Assembly (NCBI RefSeq): GCF_001039355.2
Contig: NW_019773626.1
Location: 232,018 to 259,468 of the forward strand
Source of the DNA: Lingula anatina
Taxonomy: Eukaryota; Brachiopoda; Lingulata; Lingulida; Lingulidae
Direction: 5' to 3'
DNA: 27,451 bases
Below the pieces are notes generated by a model. The model was not told where the DNA came from. It searched no databases and saw only the letters and a list, made by a program, of their open reading frames with translations. Each line of letters begins with the position of its first letter. Positions within the stretch are counted from its first letter, which is position 1. Made by a program: the position numbers and the translations under genes. This document shows, piece after piece, positions 1 to 9,114 of the stretch.

Positions 1-2469
1 GACCAACATTTGCACCATTTAGAACTTGTCTTCCAAAAGCTTCAAGCAGCAAATCTAACTCTTAAACCTGCAAAATGCAAATTTGCCTCAAAGAAAATCC
101 ACTTTTTAGGCCATGTTTTATCAAAAGAAGGAATACAAGTTGACCAACAAAAAATCGAGGCAGTTAAGTCTTTTTCAACCCCCAAAACAGTCTCACAGGT
201 ACGCAGTTTCTTAGGACTCACAAACTATTACCGAAAATTTGTCAAAGACTATGCTAAAATTGCAACACCTCTGCACGTTTTAACCCGAAAAGACCAAAAG
301 TTTGAATGGACAAGTGAGTGTGAGAAGGCATTCCAACACCTGAAGAGAGCTTTAACAACTACTCCAATTTTGGCATTTCCGGATGTTTCGAAAACTTTTA
401 AACTGACAACCGATGCCTCAGGCACAGCAATTGGGTATATGCTTAGCCAGAAAGATGAACATAATAAGGAGCATGCCATTGCATATGGAGGAAGAGCCTT
501 GAGTAGACTGGAGCAGCAGCGCTTCCTTTCCCCTTCGGAATTAGAATGCCTTGCTCTAGTTGAAGGTATAAAAGCATATGAACATTTTCTTGCAAACAAG
601 AAATTTGAAGTTTACACAGATCACCAACCATTAAAGTGGTTAAATAGTAAGAAGTCATCCAACCAAAGGCTCCAGAGATGGTCTATCTATCTTCAAGATT
701 TTGACTTTGAAGTTGTTTATACAAAGGGCGCTACAAATCCTGCCGACTGTCTTTCAAGGCAAACTTATCCAGAAAACCCAGAAGAACAAGACATTGAGGA
801 CAAATTCCACAAGGCAGACATTGTTACCGTAGAAACAAGCAAAATTCTTAAAGATTTACATGAAATAACATTTATATATCAGACAGAAGCCCCTTATGTT
901 ATAGCTCAAATAGATGGCGCCCTTAAAAAGGCACAGTATCAGTGCTCAGATATTAGAGAAATAATAGAAAATATCAAATCAAACAAGTTCCCTCATTCAG
1001 CCCAACAAGAATTCCACAAAAACAAATTCATGCTAGATGAAGGAGGTGTGCTTCATTACTTGTACAAACCCAGAAATGAAAGAAAGAACAATGAAGGAAG
1101 AACAAAACAACTACTTGTAGTGCCTCCAGGTTATCGAAAAGAACTTCTACAAGCATACCATGATACACCAGCAGGCGGAGCTCATCAAGGTTTTGACAGG
1201 ACTCTTGACACAATCAGATTGCATTACTACTGGCCAGGAATGTACAAAGACATCCAAAATTACATTCAGTCATGTGACACCTGTCAAAGGTCTAAAAGAC
1301 ATTACCATGCTCGCCCAGCACCTATGCAGCCTCTACCTGTCTCAGATGTCATGGAGAGATGGCACATAGACATACTTGGACCCTTGACGAAAACAAAAGA
1401 AGGTTACCAGTATATCTTGCTAGTAGTTGAATCATTTTCAAAATACCCAGAAGCATTTCCTTTGTATACTCAAAATGCCAAAGAAGTTGCAGAAGTTCTG
1501 TATACTCATATCTTCACTCGATATGGTGCACCACGCTCCCTTGTTTCAGATAGAGGTCAAAATTTCAGATCAAAGCTGGTACAAGCTATTTCTGAACTTT
1601 TCCAAGTCAAGCAGGTTTTCACTAGTAGTTACCATCCTCAAACAAATGCTGTCTGTGAAAGAACAAATGGTTTCATTGGACAAACTCTTAGAGCATATGC
1701 AGACAAGAAACAAACCAACTGGCCAAAAGTTCTCCCGTCCATCCTAATGGCTTATCGCAAAACACCTGGAGCAGCCACAGGCTTCTCCCCATATTTCTTG
1801 CTCTATGGACGTGAAATGAGGACACCATTTGATTTGAAAATGGCACCTAGAGATAAACTGCCAAGTTCCATTAAAGAGTATGTGGCAGAACATTTAGAAA
1901 CACTAGAATGGGGCAGAGAAGTAGCAGAAAAGAACAAACTGCAAGCCAGTGAAGCCAACAGAAAACGGCATGATAAAAGAGCTGAAGAACCAAAATTTGG
2001 AGTAGGAGACTTAGTGCTGTTACACAACACGGCAGTTCCAGTAGGACTGAAAAAGAAGCTGCACAAAGAGTATACAGGACCTTACAGGATTCTCAGAAAA
2101 ACAGGACCTACAAACTTCCTTCTCCGAAGATGTGATAACAACAAACAAAAAGGTCCTGTGCATGCTAACAGACTAAAACCATACCATGAACCTGAGGAAA
2201 GACAAACAATAAGAAACCAAGAAAACCAACCAAATGTTACAAATCAACCACAAGAACAGAACAGAAATGTGAAACAAATAGAAAAAATTCTTGAGTGCAG
2301 TCACTACAAAACGGGCCATATCTATAGAGTAAAATTTAAGGATATAAGTAGGACAGAATGGGTACATGAAGAAATGGTACCAGGACAAATGAAAAGAGAG
2401 TTTCACAATACCAAAACTTTCAAGGGCAAAGTAAGGAAACGACCAGCAGTTGTCAGGTTAAAGAAGTAG
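1..2469 (+). CDS. pol: Ty3/gypsy retrotransposon pol polyprotein, 5'-truncated by window edge
   Basis: This is the C-terminal 822 codons of a gypsy-type pol, open from base 1 to a TAG at 2467, with no internal stop. In order it has the RT thumb region (FLGHVL, then LGLTNYYRKF, about 106-240). RNase H follows with TDAS (Asp codon 412) and TDHQ (Asp codon 619). The integrase zinc finger has His codons at 1159 and 1183 and CDTC Cys codons at 1273 and 1282. The catalytic core has Asp at 1369, Asp at 1549 and Glu at 1657, which is the D-D(35)-E spacing. A GPY/F module (YTGPYRI, about 2071-2091) and a chromodomain-like tail with TEWV (about 2269-2400) complete it. The RT-RH-IN order is diagnostic of Metaviridae rather than Ty1/copia. 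The unbroken frame suggests recent activity or selection. gag, protease and the RT catalytic YxDD lie outside the window. Confidence 0.95.
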   Translation, partial: DQHLHHLELVFQKLQAANLTLKPAKCKFASKKIHFLGHVLSKEGIQVDQQKIEAVKSFSTPKTVSQVRSFLGLTNYYRKFVKDYAKIATPLHVLTRKDQKFEWTSECEKAFQHLKRALTTTPILAFPDVSKTFKLTTDASGTAIGYMLSQKDEHNKEHAIAYGGRALSRLEQQRFLSPSELECLALVEGIKAYEHFLANKKFEVYTDHQPLKWLNSKKSSNQRLQRWSIYLQDFDFEVVYTKGATNPADCLSRQTYPENPEEQDIEDKFHKADIVTVETSKILKDLHEITFIYQTEAPYVIAQIDGALKKAQYQCSDIREIIENIKSNKFPHSAQQEFHKNKFMLDEGGVLHYLYKPRNERKNNEGRTKQLLVVPPGYRKELLQAYHDTPAGGAHQGFDRTLDTIRLHYYWPGMYKDIQNYIQSCDTCQRSKRHYHARPAPMQPLPVSDVMERWHIDILGPLTKTKEGYQYILLVVESFSKYPEAFPLYTQNAKEVAEVLYTHIFTRYGAPRSLVSDRGQNFRSKLVQAISELFQVKQVFTSSYHPQTNAVCERTNGFIGQTLRAYADKKQTNWPKVLPSILMAYRKTPGAATGFSPYFLLYGREMRTPFDLKMAPRDKLPSSIKEYVAEHLETLEWGREVAEKNKLQASEANRKRHDKRAEEPKFGVGDLVLLHNTAVPVGLKKKLHKEYTGPYRILRKTGPTNFLLRRCDNNKQKGPVHANRLKPYHEPEERQTIRNQENQPNVTNQPQEQNRNVKQIEKILECSHYKTGHIYRVKFKDISRTEWVHEEMVPGQMKREFHNTKTFKGKVRKRPAVVRLKK

Positions 2470-2712
2470 AAGCTACATCTGTACACACAAGTAAATAGGG
2501 CAGGTACAGAGAAGGAGAAATTACTATGGTTATTGGCAGATAGAAGAATTACAAAGACTAGATAGAATCTTAAAGTTACAAAGTGCATGTTGTACAAACC
2601 CCAAGACTGTAACCTAACCACGCATTAACAAACTAAGGTACCATCTATACCCTCCTGTCTTTCATTCTTTAGCCAAATACTCACAAAGGTGCAGGCACCA
2701 ATGTCGATGTAG

Positions 2713-3147
2713 GCGGCAAAACTCTGTCATTTCACACAACTTTCTTCTGGTACCAAAGGATGTTTTTGCAAGGAAAAGACACAGTCAACCCAGACCCAAG
2801 AGCATGCAATTTTTAGGCTGCTGTATATACTAATAGGCATCACCATATTTGCAACATTAACGCCAGTGAAAGCTGAAACAGTACATTGGGTAAAGTATGG
2901 GGTTCTTATAGAAGAAAAATAGAATGTAAGGGTTGCTACAGATTATTGGTTACATAATCAGTTACCATGTGTATTAGTTCAACCTCATTACAATCTGTCA
3001 CAATGTCAAACGCATAGATGTAGATAAATGTTTAGAAGAATAAAAAGGAAATTTATAGAAACAATAAGAACATTGCACAACAACTGGAAAGAATCAAAAG
3101 GATCTTGCCAAATAAAAAGCATAAAAGATCAGTTCTTCCATTTATGA
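2713..3147 (+). pseudogene. Stop-broken frame after pol, possibly an envelope-like remnant
   Basis: Downstream of pol and in the same frame, reading is open from 2713 to a TAG at 2920, continues to a TAA at 3025 and then to a TGA at 3145. The first segment is Cys-rich and then has a hydrophobic stretch (about 2815-2874, LLYILIGITIFATL) followed by a polar segment. Later there is a Cys-containing part with an N-L-S sequon and, after the second stop, a basic RRIKRK motif resembling a furin-type site. A third gene after pol with a membrane segment and a basic cleavage-like site is what errantivirus-like gypsy elements carry. No family motif was recognised, so this could also be noncoding sequence. 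Stops at 2920 and 3025 mean it is not an intact gene. Confidence 0.3.
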
Positions 3148-4258
3148 TTAGAAAGTTCCAAAAATAGTCTTGCCCACAGTTCTTTTAGAATGGAACACAT
3201 TCACATTACAGATGAGAAAACCAATGAAGTTTACCCATGGCCCTCACATATCAGTGTCAATTAGTCTCATGTTGCCTGGTTCCTTTGAAAAGTTACTTAA
3301 ACACTCTTTCATAAACATTTCTTTGTAGAACATCATGGTTTCATAACTCCAATGACAATCACACCTCACAACAGTGGCTCAGAGTAAATATCTCCAAAAT
3401 GGGAGACAAATAAGAATAAGTTAAAAAGTTTATCCAAAACATATCAAAATGCTTGAATTGATTGATATTGTTGCTGTGCATTTACAATAAATTACAAGGG
3501 ATAGCTGGACAAAGAGGTTCCCACTATACCATTTCAGTATTGGTACATGTATATAATTGTAGAGAAGTTTATTTAGACATATGGAATGGATACATACAAA
3601 TGTTAAATGCAATGTATACCTAAAGCTTGTAATGTGTAAATATAGATATGTGCTATATAACTGTTTTCCAATTTTTCATGAATGTAATATTACATGTAAT
3701 TATTGTAATAGTAATGATACATATGTTTTATTTGTTATATGCACCCGTAAATGCTTCAATAATATTGCATAATACTAAATTTATTCAATATCTTTCCTTC
3801 AAAATGTGAAGTATTGTAATATACATACTAGTATTATCATTATTCCATACTGCTTTTAAATATAATATCCTTACTGATGCTTATCATTAAATATTGAATT
3901 TATGTACAAGATATTGGCCTTAAGCAAACTCCCACTTAGTGACGGTGATTTCATGGTAAATATGAGGACATATTTAAAAGGGCCCCAGGGATGTANCAAA
4001 CACAGATAAGTATATATGCGTAGGGCCCATTACATGGCTATTTGTAATACCTTGAAATTGTATGTTGTTTTTCATGAGGTAAGTTTTCTGTTGATTGAAA
4101 TGGTAATCAAAAGAGATAGTTAAGCTTGATTTTTGTTAGTTTCATTTTATTTATTTTATGGCAGTGATTTTAATAATAATGTTAGGTACACTGACATTTT
4201 CTTGGAATGGAGGAATTTAGTATTCTTATTAAACAACTGAACAAAAATGTACCTTAAA
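3148..4258. other. AT-rich spacer, no gene recognised
   Basis: The stretch is very AT-rich, with short TGTAATATTACATG-like self-complementary runs around 3680-3850. It probably includes the gypsy 3' LTR, which could not be delimited. One undetermined base occurs near 3996. No convincing ORF, splice-bounded exon or tRNA was seen on either strand. Confidence 0.5.
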
Positions 4259-4601
4259 TTAAAGGGATAATAACTCTTCATATGAGATCTATATTTCACA
4301 ATAAAAACATTGTGAAAAACTCATAGAAATATAATATTTTATTTTACCAAAAGGCAGTTATAGCTATTATTCTGATATCTGAGCTTGTCTTTAGACCACG
4401 TGACCTCCATTGATGGCTACACTGTTAAAATCTCTTAAGAGATTTTAACAAAAAACCAAACTTTTTAGAAAAAAACCAGGGACTTACTCTGAATGTAAAA
4501 ATGGATTCATTAACCATTGGTAAGTATGGGAAAATTGTTGTTTACTCCAGGAAAACCCTTTTTTTTTTTTTTGCTGAAGCGAAGAGTTATTATCCCTTTA
4601 A
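4259..4601. mobile_element. MITE with 22-bp TIRs (copy 1), TTAA-flanked
   Basis: The ends are inverted repeats: TTAAAGGGATAATAACTCTTC at the left and its complement at 4580-4601. A second copy lies at 17058-17562. Both copies are bounded by TTAA on each side, compatible with a TTAA target (piggyBac-like) or with a TA target plus TIR beginning AAAGGG; I cannot decide between them. Internally it holds a TTTCACAAT/ATTGTGAAA hairpin, a CACGTG site and a perfect 26-bp palindrome at 4424-4449. There is no coding capacity. Confidence 0.85.
4424..4449. repeat. Perfect 26-bp palindrome inside MITE copy 1
   Basis: GTTAAAATCTCTT is followed directly by its reverse complement, with no spacer. The identical palindrome occurs in MITE copy 2 at 17391-17416. 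Confidence 0.95.
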
Positions 4602-5748
4602 TGTCACCAAGGTACCTGTTGGACAAACAAAAGATTAAAAATACAAAGTGTAGTGGGGGCTCTTTAGGGGACCACCTATGAGTTATAAATTTGGTAATGT
4701 CAGTTTACCTATTTTAGGTTGACATCAACAGGTCTCCTTAACCAACCAGCCACATACAAGCAATTATTTCAGACAGACAGGTTTATTCAACGGTTCCATT
4801 TGAGTGGTTTTATGGTACTATAATGTGGTAGTTTATAAACAGATCTGTATTATTCCTACTTGACATGATTTATGACTTTATATCAAGGTGAGTTGACTGG
4901 TCGAATGGGCTGTGTGGATATCATGTCATCTAACCCCCCCCCCCCTCCCATCACTTTAACAAGCAATTTGTAAAAACAAGGATACTCAATGGTACATGTT
5001 GCCAAAAGGTAAAAACAAACAAACAAACAAATAAAGAGAAAAAGCCTGACCTAAGCAATAAATCCTACATGATTGGTCAATGTATTGATCTTGGTAATGC
5101 TTGAAGGTGTCTAACCATTCAGTCAAATTATTATTTTAATAAGAGTTTTATAAAATAAAAAAAATGGTGGCAACAGTTTCAAAATAGTTTAAAAAAAAAA
5201 AACAATCAAACATGCAAACAGTAAGGTCAACTTGACCCAGCCAACAGTCTTGTATTGATCACTTATAAATTGATCTCAATCACAGGAGTCTTTCTGCACG
5301 AAAGTAAAACAGAAAGCTCAGCTGACCATTCATTAGATGTTAATTAAAAACAAACATACAAATGTTTACTTTGCCAGAGTCGAGCCACTATTAGTAACAC
5401 GTACTGTAGACACGTACGTCTCAAAATGTAAAAAAATCGTTCAAAAATATCTACAAGTGAAAATTTTAATTTAACCCCTTTTCAACATTTCCTATACTGA
5501 TGTCATATTATCTAAATGAACATATTGTATAAATGAATTCAACTGTCAGGATGAAAATTTGCGGTTAACACAAGGACTACCTGACTATGCGGTTGCTAAT
5601 GCTACTTGTCAAAACTCGGTCAAAATTGCCCGCAAGTTTCGGTCACCGCGACACCGGATTTCAGTTCGAATTCGACTGAAATCTGAAAGGAAATCAGTGA
5701 TTGTCTGGCAACAAAACAATCGCCAAGGAGTCATCTTTAAGTCTGTAC
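4602..5748. other. Intergenic, no gene recognised
   Basis: Contains a poly-C run near 4935-4946, an (AAAC)n tract near 5013-5034 and several poly-A runs. It is AT-rich until about 5560, where CpG dinucleotides rise towards the promoter region. If the minus-strand exon at 5749-5843 is real, this stretch is the start of its first intron; no further minus-strand exon was recognised. Confidence 0.5.
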
Positions 5749-5843
5749 CTGTAATTTTGTGTGGAATAGTTTGGTTTGTCCTCTGCCATCGGCTGAATCT
5801 CTTCGACAGCTGGTCTGCCGTCGGTGTCGTCGTCGTCCGCCAT
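5749..5843 (-). CDS. Candidate first coding exon of a divergent gene
   Basis: On the minus strand an ATG at 5843-5841 sits in strong Kozak context (AACATGG). It opens 31 codons beginning MADDDDTDGRP, rich in acidic residues, and reaches a good donor, CAG|GTACAG, leaving the exon in phase 2 at 5749. Without splicing the frame stops about 17 codons later. The exon lies in CpG-richer DNA about 300 bp upstream of the NAPRT start and points away from it, the usual arrangement of a bidirectional promoter. The peptide is not recognised and no downstream exon was found, so the protein family is unknown. The plus-strand ORF over the same bases looks like a shadow. Confidence 0.4.
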
Positions 5844-6146
5844 GTTTACATCTTATACAGAAGGTCACTTGCCCTCAAGGTCACTACAAACAGGTAATAT
5901 ATTTTTTTCAAAAACCTCAAAATTCAATCTTTCAATCATGTTTCAGGGATACTAATAGTTTTCCTCTGTAAATAATTTACTAATCGTGTAGAAAATATGT
6001 TTGTAAAAAAATAATTTCGATTCCGGAAATAAGTGATGACCTAGTTTTCCTACTTCGGGTATTTCCGCAAATCCGAAAGGAACGACAAGCACAAGGGCAT
6101 CCTGGCAGCCGCTGCAGGTTAACCATAGAAACGAAAAGAAGCAAAG
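5844..6146. promoter_or_regulatory. Probable NAPRT promoter and 5' UTR, possibly bidirectional
   Basis: This 303-bp interval separates the NAPRT start from the candidate divergent exon. It is flanked by CpG-richer DNA, lacks an obvious TATA box for NAPRT, and contains a palindromic ETS-type core TTCCGGAA at 6021-6028. The transcription start cannot be fixed from sequence alone. Confidence 0.45.
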
Positions 6147-6231
6147 ATGGAGGCCCCCGAAAAAGGAGTGCCGTTGTCAACCAAACTCTCCAAGCACGGT
6201 CAAAATGGCGTCATACAGCCTTTACTCACCG
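6147..6231 (+). CDS. NAPRT: NAPRT exon 1 (start codon)
   Basis: The ATG at 6147 is in strong Kozak context (AAAGATGG) with an in-frame TAG seven codons upstream (6126-6128). It encodes 28 residues ending PLLT and closes in phase 1 before donor GTAATT. The split codon G|AT restores the Asp of the family motif LTDLYQ across the junction. Confidence 0.85.
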
Positions 6232-9075
6232 GTAATTTTAAGCCATGACTCTCTTTCAATTCATTCCAGGGGTTGCAAATTGTAAAAATTGTAGCGAGCC
6301 ATGTCACATTTCTGTGAATTTCCCATTCAGTTTATTTTCACTTTCTGTTTCGTATCCATTGTATGTGATCCTTACACAGAGGTCATTTCTCAAGTACTGA
6401 GGCACGCTATTTATGATAAAAAGAAGCAGTGAAAAAAGACTGACTCACTGTGGGGAAAAAAGATTTAAACCAAATGTGTGTAGTAGTAATACATGCGCAT
6501 GGTGTGTGTTGGTGGTCATGGTGTGTGTGTGTGTGTGTAGGGGGGGGGGGGGGGGTGAGACTGTGAGGTAAGACTACAAAGTTGCCAATTTTTTCACATT
6601 TCACAGGGTAGCCATACATTTCTTAGTGTTTGTCAGCCCACTTTCTCTCATGAATCTTTTACAACACCATCAAATACCAGAGTTCTCTTTTGGGCTCTTT
6701 TGGTTTGTTAGACAGCATTCAGATTTTGACATCATACCTGCTGGATTGTTCCAGCTCTGCAAAGGATATTTGGTTAAGTGCATTAAGTGTTATAAGCTTC
6801 ATTGTCTGGCATGCCTCCCTAGTTAGTTAATTGGTTCAAACATTTCAGCTGATTAGTGATTGAATTTGGGGAGAATCTCCCATAAAGTTGGATTGATCCA
6901 GCTAGTATGATGGGTTTATCTGAATGCTCCATTGGGTAAAAGCCTTATTTAACAGTAAAGGAACATATTTTGATAAGATTCTGCAGGATCACCCAGAAAT
7001 GGTCCAACTTAGAATCAATAAGATTTTGGTGGTGACCCATTGCTTACTAGTAATTGATATAAAAGATAACTGAGCTACCTTTTTTTTAAATGCCTTTCTT
7101 TTATGTACTGGTTCAAGCCACACCAGTAAAAGTAAGAGAGCGGTGTATAGTACAGATAGTGATGAATCGTCTTCCAAGTGCATGTGCAACTGATGTCACA
7201 AGCTTGCCAGACATGACCTAGCAGTTATTATCTGCGGCTCATGCAGTCAAACAGATCTACACAGATATAATGATCTTCTTCTTTTGACTTTTTACAAATG
7301 ATCCATTATCCAATGTACAGTAGCTTCTGTTAAGCCTGGGCCTTATGATTGCAGGGATGAGATTTTTCCGATTATCAGCAGATTTCAGATGTTTTGGGAG
7401 CCAAAATTTCCACTGGCCTAGGCAGCCCCTTGGACTCCATGCCATATTTTCCAACTTTTTCACTAAATAGCAGTCTCAACTCTGATTGTCTCTTTTGATT
7501 CTATGAATCATTAATAGTGGGAGAGCTTTCCACACACAACTGAGAGGAAAGTAAAGAAGGAATTTTTTGCACGTTTTATGAACTTTTAACAAATAATAAT
7601 AATGTTTAATGAGCACTTAATGTGTACATGGTTTACCATTTACTGGCTCACTAATCTACGAGGATTAGTATAAATTATATGTATACTATAAGGATAATAT
7701 TAAATAATGATTAACAGAACATGATATATTTGTACCACTTTAATAATTGTTACCTTACTTAATACAATAAAGTAAGTACACAATCATGTGATATTTTATA
7801 CACTTGTAAGGCTGCTTTGTGAACACCTTTAAAGTTTTTTTTTGTGTGTGTTCTTATCCTTACAGATTTATACCAAATCACAATGGCATACGCCTACTGG
7901 AAAAGCCAGAAATATGAAGACACGGCGGTGTTCGACCTTTTCTTCAGAAGAAATCCTTTCCGAGGAGAATTCACAATATTTGCTGGGTTAGAGGAGTGTA
8001 TCAAGTTTCTGGAACATTTCCATTATACAACAGATGGTAAGAAGAATATGTGAGTTATTAAAAAAAAGTGATGGTATATGTTAAGAAGTCGAAGGGAGGA
8101 AAGCAGTTTGCATGTTAAAAATATTTTATTTTATTGTATTATTATTTTGTTGGTTTTTGTTTTTATGTAAGCAAACACATGGTTGAAAGTTTTCCAAATT
8201 ATTTTCATCTCGTCTAAATTGTTTGAGAAATTGCAAGCTATGTTTTCAGGATTTTCAATTTTTACAGCTTTCACCCATGTAAATACAGAATGTTATAAGT
8301 GTTTCATTTTTTTAGCACTCTCTGAAATCATACTGCCAGCATTTCATTGTATGGGCTTACAGCAGAATTGTTGTTTTACACTACCGTTATGCACAATCTA
8401 ATAAGTTTTTTTTAAAAATTATTATGATAATTCTGCTTTTATGACATCTGGCATTTACACAGATACCTGCATTTGGCTCTATGGGCTTAATGTAGCATAT
8501 TTGCCAAACCAAAATTTTGATTAAAATCTGCAAAAAAAGAAAAGACAAAAGTTAGCTGGATAAATGAATAAGTAAACACTAAATAACAAAACAACATTAC
8601 ACTTAGACAAATTAGACTGTGTGTATGCATTGTTAGGGATCATAATTATGCCAGTCATACATGCACAAAATTATTTAACAATACCATCATAATGGAATAT
8701 GTTTTCTAACTCTTTTTTTTTCCCCAACATTCTCTTTGTTCCTCTTTATTTTTGAACATATTTTTTGGCTTACTGGGTGAACTATTAGAAATGCCTTTTA
8801 GTCAAATGCATGAATAAATGTGGCCAAACCCAAACTTTGAACAAAATCGATAAAAATTGGTAAAAGGTACAATACCATCATTATTGCAAGTGCTTTCTCT
8901 CTTTTTATTTCATTAATCGTTATCTTCATTTAATGCATTTGCCTATATTTTGGGCATGCTGGGTTTACTTTTGGATTTCGGACTAATATCTTTTGGCAAC
9001 ATATCTTGATAAATTTGGCCAAACCAAAATTTTAGACAAAATCAACAAACAGTTTAAAATTTAACAAAAAAATAA

Positions 9076-9114
<39 letters not shown>

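Larger units (their letters stand above)
1..3147 (+). mobile_element. Ty3/gypsy LTR retrotransposon, 3' part
   Basis: The element is defined by the pol frame and the following broken frame on the same strand. Neither LTR could be delimited, because the 5' LTR is outside the window and no second copy is available for comparison. The right boundary is therefore a minimum; a polypurine tract and 3' LTR probably lie between about 3150 and 3900, but no TG...CA pair stands out. Confidence 0.8.
6232..7865 (+). other. NAPRT intron 1
   Basis: Holds a (GT)n tract followed by a poly-G run (about 6498-6556) and one copy of a dispersed repeat near 7330-7490. The acceptor is a TTTTTTTGTGTGTG-rich tract ending TTACAG. 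No other gene was seen. Confidence 0.8.

Noticed and set aside
3400-3900. 3' LTR of the gypsy element
   Set aside because: No polypurine tract with a following TG...CA pair could be fixed, and no second LTR is in the window for comparison.
5559-5897. 112-codon plus-strand ORF upstream of NAPRT
   Set aside because: No recognisable domain, and it runs antisense across the better-supported minus-strand exon in CpG-rich DNA, where stops are rarer.
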